The notes beneath the pieces were generated by a model. The model was given only the letters and a program-made list of their open reading frames with translations. It ran no database searches and was not told where the DNA came from. The position numbers were made by a program, and so were the translations under genes. A stretch of DNA of 64,000 nucleotides from Pontederia crassipes (taxonomy: Eukaryota; Streptophyta; Magnoliopsida; Commelinales; Pontederiaceae): positions 62,785,378 to 62,849,377 of the forward strand of contig CM060198.1 in NCBI GenBank assembly GCA_030549335.1, read 5' to 3'. This document shows positions 34,760 to 44,812 of this stretch, piece after piece (within the stretch, counting starts at the first letter, position 1; each line of letters begins with the position of its first letter).

Positions 34760-35477
34760 CACTACAAGAAAAACGCTGACCCTCAGTAATCAGCTCAAAA
34801 ATCATCGGTAATACAATTACCGACGGTTTTTCAGACGAAATCGATCCGTCAAAAAAATGATCGTCGTAAATCGATTTAGGACGGTCGAAAAAAATTAGTC
34901 AAAAATATCGACGGTTCTAACCATCCAAAAAATCTCGGCCGACGGTTCAAACCGTCGAAAAAGTCCATGCAGTTCCAACCATCGAAAGTTTTCGACAGTT
35001 GTAACCGCCGAAAAAGTTCGGCGGTTCCAACCGTCGAAAGTTTTCGACAGTTGTAACCGCCGAAAAAGTTCGGCGGTTCCAACCGTCGAAACTTTCGACG
35101 ATCATCACAATCGTCAATCTTTCGGCGGTCGCAACTGTCGCAAAGAATTTTTTTAAAATAAAAACTTAGCGGCCAGATTCGGCCGCGGCCAAATTTGGTC
35201 ATGCCGCCCACGACCAGATTCGGCCGCGATCGAATCTGGCCGCCCACGGCTGCCCCCGGTAGGATCCGGCTATTAGGGGCAGGATCCAAATGCTTGCGGC
35301 CGGAGAGAAAGAGAGAGAGACGCCGGCGAAGAGAGAGAGACGCCGGCGGGAGAGGGTCGCCGTCGGTCGACACTTGACGTCCGGCCAGAGGCTCACCGGC
35401 CGGGAGAGGGAGAGGGAGAGGGAGAGGGAGAGGGAGAGGGAGAGAGAGAGAGAGGAGAGGAGGAAAGAAAATTGGTG

Positions 35478-35519
<42 letters not shown>

Positions 35520-36329
35520 CTGAGAAGATGAGAGAAAGCGGGAAACGAAAAAAGCGGGATAACGAAATTTTAATTACCGACAGTTCTGGTCATCGAAAAA
35601 GTAAATATTAATTATTTTTAAAGTTACCGACAGTTGTGACCGTCGAAAAAATATTTAATTATATGATTATTTTTTATTTTACCGGTGATTTGAATAGTCG
35701 GTAATTATTACCGACGATCGAAATCGTCAATAATTACGACGGTTTGGACCGTCGCTAATTATATTAATAAAATATTCCTCATATGATATTATTATAATTT
35801 ATCGATAATTTCAACCGTCGAAAATTACGACAGATTTTGCGACGGATGGATATCCGTCAGAAATATCGACGTTCCTAATCGTCGAAAAATTAAATAATAA
35901 TATAATAAATTACATAATTTAATTTTTTTCATTTCCGACGGTCATAACTGTCAGAAAATCCATCGAAAATTGTGACGAATGAATATCCGTAAAAAAATAT
36001 CGATGTTCCTAATCGTCAAAAAATTAAATAATAATATAATAAATTACATAATTTATTTTTTTATTTTCGATGATCGTAACCGTAGAAATTGCGACGGATG
36101 GATACAACAAATTGTGACGGATGGATATCCGTCGGAAATATCGACGTTCCTAATCGTCGAAAAATAAATAATAATATAACAAATTACATAATTTTTTATT
36201 TCATTTTTTACGGTCGTAACCGTCGAAAAATCCGTCGCAAACACTTTCGTTGCAAAATCCGTCGCAAATTGTGATGGATTTCTATCCGTAGCAAATTGTC
36301 CGTTGGAAAATGATAATTTCCTTATAGTG
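34760..36329 (-). mobile_element. Non-autonomous CACTA element E3
   Basis: The ends are CACTACAAGAAAAACGCTGA and, inverted, CACTATAAGGAAATTATC. ACA flanks both sides (34757-34759 and 36330-36332). The sister LTR shows the empty site at 31599-31601. The arms carry dense CCGTCGAAA and TTACCGACGG repeats. The GC-rich core (35150-35460) has the E1/E2 layout in reverse orientation, so the element lies inverted relative to them. No transposase frame. Confidence 0.92.
35399..35518. repeat. Microsatellites (GGGAGA)n and (TA)n in E3
   Basis: GAGAGG units run from 35399 to about 35460, and a pure TA run of about 20 units from 35478 to 35518. Confidence 0.9.
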
Positions 36330-36466
36330 ACAGGAAGAAAATCCCATTTTTCTTCTTCACTCGGCGGCCGCTCATTACAAGAGAGAAATGTATGTCAAGT
36401 TAATTAGGTTTAATTAACTTGAATAGATTCTTTTTAATGAGCTGAATTAACTCTAAAGGCCCAACA

Positions 36467-36507
36467 CATTTATGATCTAATAATTGTATTCCGCATTTTA
36501 TTTTTTT
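36467..36507. other. Left-copy remainder of the P450 flank duplication
   Basis: CATTTATGATCTAATAATTG and the A/T tract after it match 37488-37530. They belong to the upstream flank of P450 copy 1, now cut off from it by copia 2. Confidence 0.75.
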
Positions 36508-37052
36508 AAGTTCAGCGCAGTCGCGAACGTTGCTCGCCCTATGTCGACGGGAAGACCTTTCGATGAGCGGTCGGCCACGTAGCTCACAAGCTCCTGCAGC
36601 TTCTCACGGCGGAGGAGCTCCTGTGCGTCGAGACGCTGAGGCGTGAACAGTTGGGTGTTCGATATCCTGCGGAGGTGGCGCCATTGCTGACCCGGCTGCA
36701 GCCATATAATGGACCTCTTGTCGTGGTCCCAGGCTCGGACTACGTCCGGAACTGTGCGGTGAGAGAAAACCGCGTCCTTCTTTTGGAGAGCTTCTCTGGC
36801 AGCTTCTGCGGAGGACACGACGACTGTCCTCTCCAGGCCGAGGCGCAGGGTCATGACGGGGCCGTGGACCTTGGCGAGACGAGCTAGGGAATGGTGAGGG
36901 TTGTGGCATGCAAGGTGGAGTAAATTTCCGATGAACGGAAGTGGCCATGGACCGGGCGGTTCCTTGGATAACCTCCTTTGTACTTCCGAGAGGACGACTA
37001 GTAGTGAAATGGAGAGTGCAAGCCACAGAAGCCATGCAATGAACGACTCCAT
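36508..37052 (-). pseudogene. Cytochrome P450 CYP76-type, truncated duplicate
   Basis: ATG at 37050-37052. It encodes the first 180 or so residues, near-identical to P450 copy 1 (three visible changes near HGPVMTL, REALQKK and RREKLQ). Coding ends at ATALNL, where the sequence runs into an A/T tract and two Lys codons followed by a stop. The breakpoint is the left edge of a tandem duplication, with copy 1 homology starting at 30059. The anchor, hinge and WRHLRRI are present; I-helix, ExxR and haem-binding loop are absent, so no active enzyme is possible. Confidence 0.9.
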
Positions 37053-37536
37053 CAAATATTCTGCTTCACCTTTGCCAATGTCCGCCTTAACTTATATAAT
37101 ATGAACACGGGGGGTGGGTGGGTGGGAGGCTTGTATATAATATTGATGTAGTCTTAATTACAAAATAAACTTCTTACTCTCTTTTAACAATAATAATAAA
37201 ATTAAATTATAAATAATAAAAATAGACAATTAAAAAATAATTTTAAATTAATAATTTGCATCAACTAAAATTAAAAATGGCAATACTTAATAAATCTTTT
37301 GCATGTATCTATAAATTATTATTCTGATTCAATTAACTAATTAATTAAGGAACTATGTGAGAATTATAAATTATAAAAAAGTTAGTGCTAACTTTTGTTT
37401 CATATTAAAGAACCATAGAGACTAATTGGAAAAAAATAAAACAAAAATAGGATTAGTAATATCCTTTTAGTACTGATGGATAGTTTATGATCTAATAGTT
37501 GTATTCTGCGTTTTATTTTTTTTTAATAAAAAGGGA
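37053..37536 (-). other. 5' flank of P450 copy 2 (duplicated promoter region)
   Basis: It aligns with 30604-31091 plus 36472-36507. Near the gene it differs by a G-rich tract (GGGGGGTGGGTGGGTGGGAG on the plus strand) where copy 1 has CCCCCGGTGGTGGTGG. The duplication ends in a T-rich tract at about 37,536. Confidence 0.8.
37091..37100 (-). promoter_or_regulatory. TATA box of P450 copy 2
   Basis: Minus strand ATTATATAAG, about 40 bases before the ATG, a good TATA match. Confidence 0.45.
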
Positions 37537-38301
37537 AATGGGATTCAAAGAGGAAAGATTATAAGAAATAAAGAGAAAAATCAAATAAGTTTGAGGACAA
37601 TAAAATCTGATTTTGCAGTTAATTAATGTTGGAGAATATGAAAAATTAGTTACGTGTTATGAAAAAAATTGTTAGTTCTTAAATAAGAAGTGTGTTAATC
37701 CTATGTAACTTATAATATAAATATAGTACTATAGGTATAATAAATATGATTATATTTTTGTAGGATCGATTGACTCGCAAGAGACTGTCCGCCACTCCTT
37801 GAGTCATCATGTTGATTAGGAAAAAAGTTATTTTTCTTCTATTTTTTATTTCGAATTAATCGAATGTTAATAATGCTTTATATCGAAGGCCATTCGGTTG
37901 ATAAAAAAAAAATCTTAATCGAACCTCTGTGAAGAACATGAAGAATTTTGGTGGAGGGTCTTTTCTTGTCTCATAACTGGTTAGATAGAAAACCCGGATG
38001 TCCGCTCCCGGTAAGACTTTCGGTTGAATAGTTTAGGTATGCACATACAGTCTCCGGCGTGAAACATGCATACGTGAACGTCGACAAGCTTATCATTTGA
38101 TGAGACGTAAGGAATTAGGTGTAATTTTAATTTTTTTTAGTTTATTTTTAATAAAGAAGTAGTTCGAATCAATCTAAAAATTACACTATATGACAAATTA
38201 ATAGTTGAAAAGGTGTCCTTAATATCACTTGCGAAAGGTCTCTTCTCAATAATTATAAAAAAAACAATATGATGTCTTGACTGTTTATTATTGAGAAAGT
38301 C
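37537..38301. other. Non-coding sequence with a diverged copy of the unit A repeat
   Basis: Around 37,950-38,200 it resembles 40,395-40,720 and 45,475-45,960 (AACTGGTTAGATAGAAAACC, CTTATCATTTGAT, GAATTAGGTGTA). It is therefore an older member of the same repeat. No gene seen. Confidence 0.5.
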
Positions 38302-39039
38302 TTTTTTCCTATTTTTATAACCTATTATGTTTACTTTTTATTCCCTAAAACAATTTATTTAATGTATGATAAGCTTATTTTTATTTTTTACTACTGATGA
38401 ATAAATATTTTATTTGACTTGTTTTAACTAAATTTGTCATGTTTATTTACTTTCATTATTTTTATCAATTATCATTCTTAGACCAAATTTAGTGGAAGCA
38501 TAAATGCACTCGTGATAAATAATTTACATTTCATCAGAACAATGCCCAAAAAATAAATAGTCTAAGATTATTTGGTTATTGGAAAAAAATATTGGAGATA
38601 GAAAAGTAATTATAGCCTACAAAATAAGTTATATTAATTAATTTTTTAAAAAATAAAAACTCGTCATATATTTCTCTTTATCAAAGAAATTTATATTCAT
38701 GCAATGTGCTATATTTATTTTCTACAGTTATGTACATGTATAAAGAGACCTTTCATCTTCTCATTTTTATATTATAGAAAATAGAGGACATAAAATAGGT
38801 AAAGAGGAGTGGCATTATGTTTTTGGGAATGACACTACGATCTACATAGTTGAAAAAAAGTACTCTTTCAATAATTTTGGACAGCCAAAATTATCACGTC
38901 TTCGTAATGCCATTTAGAAGAATCTCTTCCGAAACTTGAACCAAACTTGGTTTACAAAATCATTATTTGAGGACGTTTACATATATCAATAAGTCTAAAT
39001 TTCCTTTAAATTTCAAAAAATTACTGGTCCATTTTTTTT

Positions 39040-39238
39040 GGTGCCGGCCCGGGTCTACGGGAGATCTCCGGTGTCCGAGGCTACTAGCACTTGAGTAATC
39101 CGAAGTAAGAAGATTGAGCAGTAACGGTAATTCCCTGGCCAAAGTGGCGACTCCGAGACTCGAACATGAGGCTACTAACACCCAGCGAACGCTCGAAACT
39201 CAACCCTACTTCCAACTGAACCAACCATCCTTGGTTTA
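39040..39238 (-). mobile_element. tRNA-derived SINE
   Basis: On the minus strand it begins TAAACCAAGGATGG. It has an A-box-like TGGTTCAGTTGG, a B-box-like GTTCGAGTC about 50 bases on, and ends GGCACC plus a poly-A run. The plus-strand repeat GTCCATTTTTT flanks both sides (39027-39037 and 39239-39249). Related copies at about 40,877 and 46,649 have the site without an insert. Confidence 0.8.
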
Positions 39239-41109
39239 GTCCATTTTTTGTTAGGGATGTTTTGACATGAACATTCGCTTGTCCTGTCTTCTTCCCCGCA
39301 ACCAAACAAACAACAATAGCAACAATAACAAATTCACACATATTAATGTGGTGAATTTATATTTTTTTTCATAGTCATAAATTAAAGTTCACATGGTTCA
39401 TATAAGTGAATTTATAAATAAGATTCTAATTAGAGAAGTGAATTTATTAATCCCATCCGTTAGTTATGGAATTAATGTACCTTCAAAGTATCTTTTACTT
39501 TGGAGGGATATTTGAAGGGATGTTGGGCGCATCTCAATCGTCACTTATCAACGTTTGAGATAATTGATATTTTTAAATAATAAAATTTAATCACTTTCAA
39601 TTAATTCCATTGATCAATGGATCCGTTGATTCATTGATCAACAATTGAGATGCGGTCAACATTCTTTCAGAATGGAAGGTAATATGAAAGTACATTAATC
39701 TCATCGGTTAGTTATGAGATTAATGTAACTTCAGAGTATCTTTTGTTTTGGAGAGATGCTGAGCGTATCGTTTATCCACTGATCAATAGATTGATACTTT
39801 TAAATGATGATATTTAATTATTTTTAATTAAATTTATTGATTAATAGATTAACGATTGAGATGCGCTCGACGTCCTTTCAGAACGGCTCTATGAAAGCAC
39901 ATTAATCCCGTCTGTTATTAATAATGAATACGTGTTCCTCACATATTGGTGTATGAATCGTCTTTTCTGGATCAGTTCACATGGCATGCCGCATCTATTT
40001 TTTCGATAATATTTCTATTTATTTTGCGGTTCACGCGAAGGCGATGCATAGAAAAAGGTCCGAGACATAATTAACATGTGGAAAATGAAATAAAAGTGAT
40101 TGGAACTTTCCTGAACATGATTCATCTATGACGTGGAATACCAGCCAACAGTTCTATTTTGGGATATCTCTGGCGCCACTCAGTTTTTGAGACAGTTTAA
40201 CTTTAGTGCATTAAAAATAACTTGGATGTTTGTCAATCTCATTTCCCCTATAATTAATCTCAGAATCTGATTTTGATTTTGTGGGGATTATGGATTTAAA
40301 TCTCAGAATTTGCCGGGATTTGGAACTTTGGCAGGTTGTCAGCCGGCCGGTCCTTTTTTTTTTTTTTGGCCACATGTATGATCTAATTGATTCTTCATGG
40401 AGGAGGTGGCTTAATGGATAGTCTTTTTATTTTTAGTTGTCTCTTGATTGGTTGGATAGAAAACCCTGATGGTCGATACCGTGACACTCGGCTGAATATT
40501 TGTATTTTTATATATTATAGGATTTGGAACTTGATAGGATTTGGAATATTTTGGGCACGTATTGTTTCCATTATTGAACATGGACCAGCTTATCATTTGA
40601 TATTGATGTAGGAAATTAGGTGTAGTTTTATTTTCTGAGTTTATTTTTCAATAAACAAATATTGTCATAGTTAATATGAAAACTACACTCTATGATCAAT
40701 CTTTAGTTGAAGAATACACTTTCAATAATTTTGGACACCGATCAACAAATCACGTTTTTACAGTGCCACTTAGAGGAATCTTTTCCGATACTTTGAATTA
40801 ATACAAAATCTCTATTTCATGATTTACATCTATAAATTAGTAAAAAAAATTCTTTTATTCCAAAAAATTACTGGCCCATTTTTATTTGGTGATATTCTCG
40901 CATCCTCAACCAACCAAACAACACCAGTAACAAGAACAAATTCATAAATCTTAAGTTTATGCTTTTCATAAATTCATAAACTAAAGTTCACAATAAATGG
41001 TTCATATTAGTATATTACTGAATTTATGAATAAGGTCCTAATAAATGGTTCTCACATGTTCTTACTGCCGCATATTTTTCTTGATAATATTGTGTTCTTG
41101 GTGTTTTCT

Positions 41110-41690
41110 TTTTATGACTTCTATGTTATTAGCGATTTGATAAGCGGATATGATAAGCGGATAGTGGTTTAACTAAAGCATAGCGACTAGCGGATGATGA
41201 TTAGACTATTAGCTGTTAGAGACTGCAACAAATAAGTGTTTGATAAATTTAACGGTAGAATTAGTTAATAAATATAAAATGATATAATTAGACACATAAT
41301 AAATTATTTAATTTAAGCACTATACATATTCTATAATAATATAATAAATTAAATATGTATATATTAATTAAATTAAATAAAATTTGACAACTAATTTTTT
41401 TCTTACAATATATAAAAATTTATATTGACAACAAATTTTATATAGTGCACTCATGATATAAAAAATATTAATTGAGAAATCATTTTTTATTCATTGTTAA
41501 CATATAAATAATTTGTAATTAATTAAGCATGAATATAAAAAGGAATATAGTTGAATGATTATAAAATAAAAATGAGAAAATAATAAGATAAGTTAGAAAT
41601 TTAAATAAGGGTAAAATTGAAAAAAAATTATAAAATTTAACCTCTAATGCTAAAGGCTAGTAGAAGTAATTTTTCAATATTTTCGTATGA
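41110..41690. mobile_element. Possible degenerate hAT-like element (copy in unit A)
   Basis: Several TAGCGATTTGATAAGCGGAT-like repeats lie at the left. The fuller copy in unit B (about 46,915-47,565) ends CGCTAATTTTAATATTGCCA, then AACAGAGC, which resembles a hAT terminal repeat in inverted order. I find no convincing target duplication. The interior is AT-rich without coding capacity. Confidence 0.3.
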
Positions 41691-41999
41691 AATGCTAAAT
41701 GTTATTTTTTTGTCATTTACTAAATAAAAAATTAATAAAAATATATTATTCCATTGATTATGAGAAAATTAATTGTATTATTGATTTGTTGAGAATAATT
41801 TAATATAAAAATTCATAAATTGAATTAAAAAATAATAAAAAAATATTATTTTGGTGATTGATGATAGAAATGAAAAATAATATACATATTTGTTGTTGAT
41901 TTTAAATAAATAAGTATATGAAATTATTAGATTAATATTAATTTAACATTATTAATATCAATTAATACATACTAAGAGAGCCTTGTATAAGAATGAAGC

Positions 42000-42363
42000 A
42001 ATTTCTTGAGCGGCCTCACCCTTGAGTCCGCACTTCTCTTACATGTCACTCAAGCAAAGCTGTTGTTTTGGTCGTTCGTAGATGACCTCTCCTTGATTTC
42101 CAGTTTGGCTCCATTTGCCAGGATTCCGTGGAAACTCTACAACCACCCTAAACAATGGACAAATGAGCAGTGTTGCTCACCTTTACGTAGAGTAAGATCT
42201 AGCAAAACTTAGTCAAAAGATTACCTAATAAATCTAGCTACTTTAACATGTTACTTACTAAAATCTTCCTAACATTTGTTTCAGATGTGGTGATCATCAT
42301 CTTGAATTGCACCCCACTCCAAGGATGGGGCGTCGTTTGAACGTTGCATGTTGTACTTAGAAG
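42000..42363. other. Exon-like GC-balanced fragment at the end of unit A
   Basis: It is less AT-rich than its surroundings and conserved at 48,180-48,532. A GTAAGATCTA ... TTTGTTTCAG pair about 95 bases apart would make a plausible short intron in both copies. A frame from 42006 (SFVDDLSLISSLAPFARIPW) is not recognisable and breaks in unit B. It may be a captured gene fragment. Confidence 0.3.
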
Positions 42364-42600
42364 TATCAGTATGATGATGCTAATATAGTGAATATGGAAG
42401 AACCAAACTTGAATGTGGACCTGACATACGCAGAATATCCTATAGTGATATTAGAGTATCAGACTAAGCATTTGAAGAATAAGATGGTACCTATGGTGAA
42501 AGTGACATAGACACATCATAGAGATGAAGATGCTACATGAAAATTGGAAGATGAAATGAGGAAGAATTTTCCAGAATTGTTTAAATAGATTGATGTAATT
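42364..42600 (+). pseudogene. Chromovirus pol C-terminal remnant
   Basis: Plus-strand translation gives ILEYQTKHLKNKMVPMVKV, a stop, then DEMRKNFPELF. This matches the extreme C-terminus of Tekay/Del-type integrase (pattern LRNKxIPLVKV followed by WExExEMRxxYPxLF). Stops replace the Trp codons. Confidence 0.8.
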
Positions 42601-42647
42601 TTCCTTAATCAAATTCGAGGACGAATTTATTTTTAAGGAGGTTACGA

Positions 42648-44812
42648 TGTAACGACCCGGATTTTCAGAAAAATAGATAAAGGATAATTATTATTATTTA
42701 ATGGATCTAAAAATTACAATGTTAATATTTTGAAATTAAATAATTCCAAAATTGATGAAAATTATGGGATAAGTTGAAAAGATAAGAAGGAATTTGAATA
42801 AGGATAGAATTGTTCTGGAGATATGCATGGATTTAAAAAGTAAATTCGGATTTAAATAAATCTGAATAATTAATATGTGATTAGTCATTGAGGGATGGTC
42901 AAGATTGATTCTAAAAGAGTTCAAGGCCTAATAGAATTGATGACTCAAGTCCACGCCTATAAATAGGCATTAAAGGTGGCTGAAAACTCCTTTTCTGCCA
43001 AACAGAATTCTGTCCTCTTTTTCCTCTCATTTGCACGTGAATCGAGGCACCTCCGAGAACGTGTGGCAGCTGATTTCGAAGCATGCACATATGAGAAGAA
43101 GTTTCAGGTGGTGGCCGTGAGTTTCGGAGCAGGGACAGAGAGCAATCGTCGGCCAAAGTTCGGTGCTCGTGCAGATTTTCAAAGAAGGAATTATAGTTGA
43201 TTTTTCAGCCAACTTTAGGTACGTAGGGGGAATCCTTATGTTATCGATTTTTTGTGACATGGAAACCGAATCCCTTTTCCTTTGTATCAGGATTCTATTG
43301 ATGTATTGTATGCATAGTTTGAATATCGTAGGGCAAAATTATGATGGTCGAAAAGTCGCGTCGGAACGCACTTTTCCATTGGCGGTAGAACTCGGCCCGA
43401 GTTCTGCTGTGCCCGGCTCGGATTTGATTGAATCCGGACCGAATTGGAATCGGAATCAGATCGGATTGTCCAACCCGGCCTGAGTTCCTGTTGACCCGAC
43501 CCGGGTTTTGACTTCGGCTCGACTCGGGTTACGGCGCGTTTTCGATTGAACGTGAACCGGGCAACCTGGCCCGAGTTCACTATACACCCGATCCAGGTTT
43601 GCCTAGTCGAGGTGATATCTTTCGTTTCCGAACACAGCCCGGGTTTCACCCGACGCGGGTCGGGTTCTGAGAATAGAAATTGTGATTTTGAATAAATTGT
43701 TGTAGATAATTATATGGCTATCATAGTTTATTGTTCCTGATCGTCCTAATCATATCACACACAGATCTGACCTCATAATATATTTTAGATTTGATTTGAG
43801 ATTTATATCATTGTTATCCTGTCATATTCTGTGATCTCTTATGATGTCGATCTAGTAGTTTTTTACTAATTGGGTCCTTGTCTAACCTAAAGTGAATTGT
43901 TAAAGATAGGTCTTTAGGTTAAACAAGATAAAAGATGAAAATTGCTGGGTTTTCATGTTCTCCGATTGTCTCTAAGCCCCTGAGTCATTATTATTATAAT
44001 ATTATATGAGGCAGATAGTGTACCTAGAGGTTTGAGTCGTCATCCTTTAAGGAAGTTATGGCTGTCCTATGATGGCCATGGTTCCCGCCATCACGAATAT
44101 ATTGTTAGCGCTATTATTGGAGGGTGACTTATCGTGGCACTGATCCCCACTAGCTTACATGAAAGAGACATTGAGTTTTCCATAATTGGTTGAGCGCTCT
44201 CTAACTGAATTGAATTGAATTGAAATTGAATAGAATTGAAGTGAATTGGAATTGAATAGATGCCATAGTGTTCAGGCATAATTGCTAATTGATAATTGAC
44301 TGATTGATCTCTTGATCTCTTACCTGATCATCATCATTGATTTATGGTTTTATTAATTATTGAGCTCTTTCATATTGTCCTATCATGTGCTCATATTGTT
44401 CTTAATTGATTATTGATTATTATTTTATTATTGAGCACTATTGATCTACTTATTGTTATGATTAGACCCTATGTACTGAGTATTTTTATACTCATGAATT
44501 TTCTCCTACATCTGGATTCATGCATGTGAGATGATATAAGATGGTAATGCAAGTTGTCAAGCCGAGTGATAGGGATATCACACATGGTGTAGGATTTAGT
44601 CATACTAGATTATTGTATTAGCTTTTACTTTCCGCATATTTAGTATGATGGAGTCATTGATGTTTCCAGCTCCTTGATATTATATTGTTAGACGATCTTA
44701 TTTTTCGCATTAATAGAGTTTATTTTTTGCAAAATTTATTTACATAAAATTGCATAGCGTCTTTGGGATGACTCTGAGCACGTGATAGTCACGTGGGTCT
44801 CGGGGCGTTACA
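42648..44812 (+). repeat. Chromovirus 3' LTR
   Basis: It starts TGTAACGACCCGG right after the purine-rich AAGGAGGTTACGA and ends CTCGGGGCGTTACA. 2165 bases, in the range for Tekay-type LTRs. A GC-rich CCCGACCCGGG-type block lies at 43,380-43,670; frames there are not genes. Confidence 0.85.
42956..42967 (+). promoter_or_regulatory. TATA box in the chromovirus LTR
   Basis: CCTATAAATAGG about 310 bases into the LTR, a strong TATA match at a place expected for the LTR promoter. Confidence 0.6.

Larger units (their letters stand above)
31092..36466 (-). mobile_element. Ty1/copia retrotransposon copia 2, RT deleted
   Basis: LTRs at 31092-31742 and 34229-36466 (the latter enlarged by CACTA E3) enclose a 2.5-kb minus-strand interior. 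Perfect 5-bp target duplication CATTT is at 31087-31091 and 36467-36471. Polypurine tract and tRNA-Met primer site are in the right places. The interior runs gag, protease, integrase and then directly into the 3' end; RT and RNase H are absent. It splits the P450 5' flank duplication. Confidence 0.93.
34229..36466 (-). repeat. copia 2, 5' LTR, interrupted by CACTA E3
   Basis: Without E3 and one target triplet it is about 665 bases, close to the 651 of the other LTR, and starts and ends identically. The GTCTTCTTTTTTCAGCC region and the GGCGGCCGCTCA box are shared by both LTRs. Confidence 0.9.
38302..42363. repeat. Duplicated segment, unit A
   Basis: Collinear with unit B (44813-48532) from TATTTTTATAACCTATTATG to GTTGTACTTAGAAG. 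Unit A has extra sequence at about 39,005-40,393, which unit B lacks. It also lacks the Mutator-like MITE and about 400 bases found in unit B (47,510-47,910). No protein gene is visible; 39084-39341 and other frames are not supported. Confidence 0.8.
42364..44812 (+). mobile_element. 3' half of a chromovirus-type gypsy element
   Basis: It begins inside the pol C-terminus, without 5' LTR, gag or RT, and ends with a full 3' LTR (42648-44812). The left edge joins unit A at GTACTTAGAAG; the right edge joins unit B directly after TTACA. The missing 5' half was probably lost in the rearrangement that made the two units. Confidence 0.85.

Noticed and set aside
34860..36300. CRISPR-like regular repeats in CACTA arms
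   Set aside because: Spacing is irregular, motifs are in both orientations, and the region is bounded by CACTA termini in a plant nuclear context.
39084..39341. 85-codon minus-strand ORF
   Set aside because: It overlaps the SINE and its target repeat and has no family features.
43163..43649. 106- and 120-codon ORFs on both strands
   Set aside because: They lie inside the chromovirus LTR in a GC-rich block; no protein similarity is recognised.
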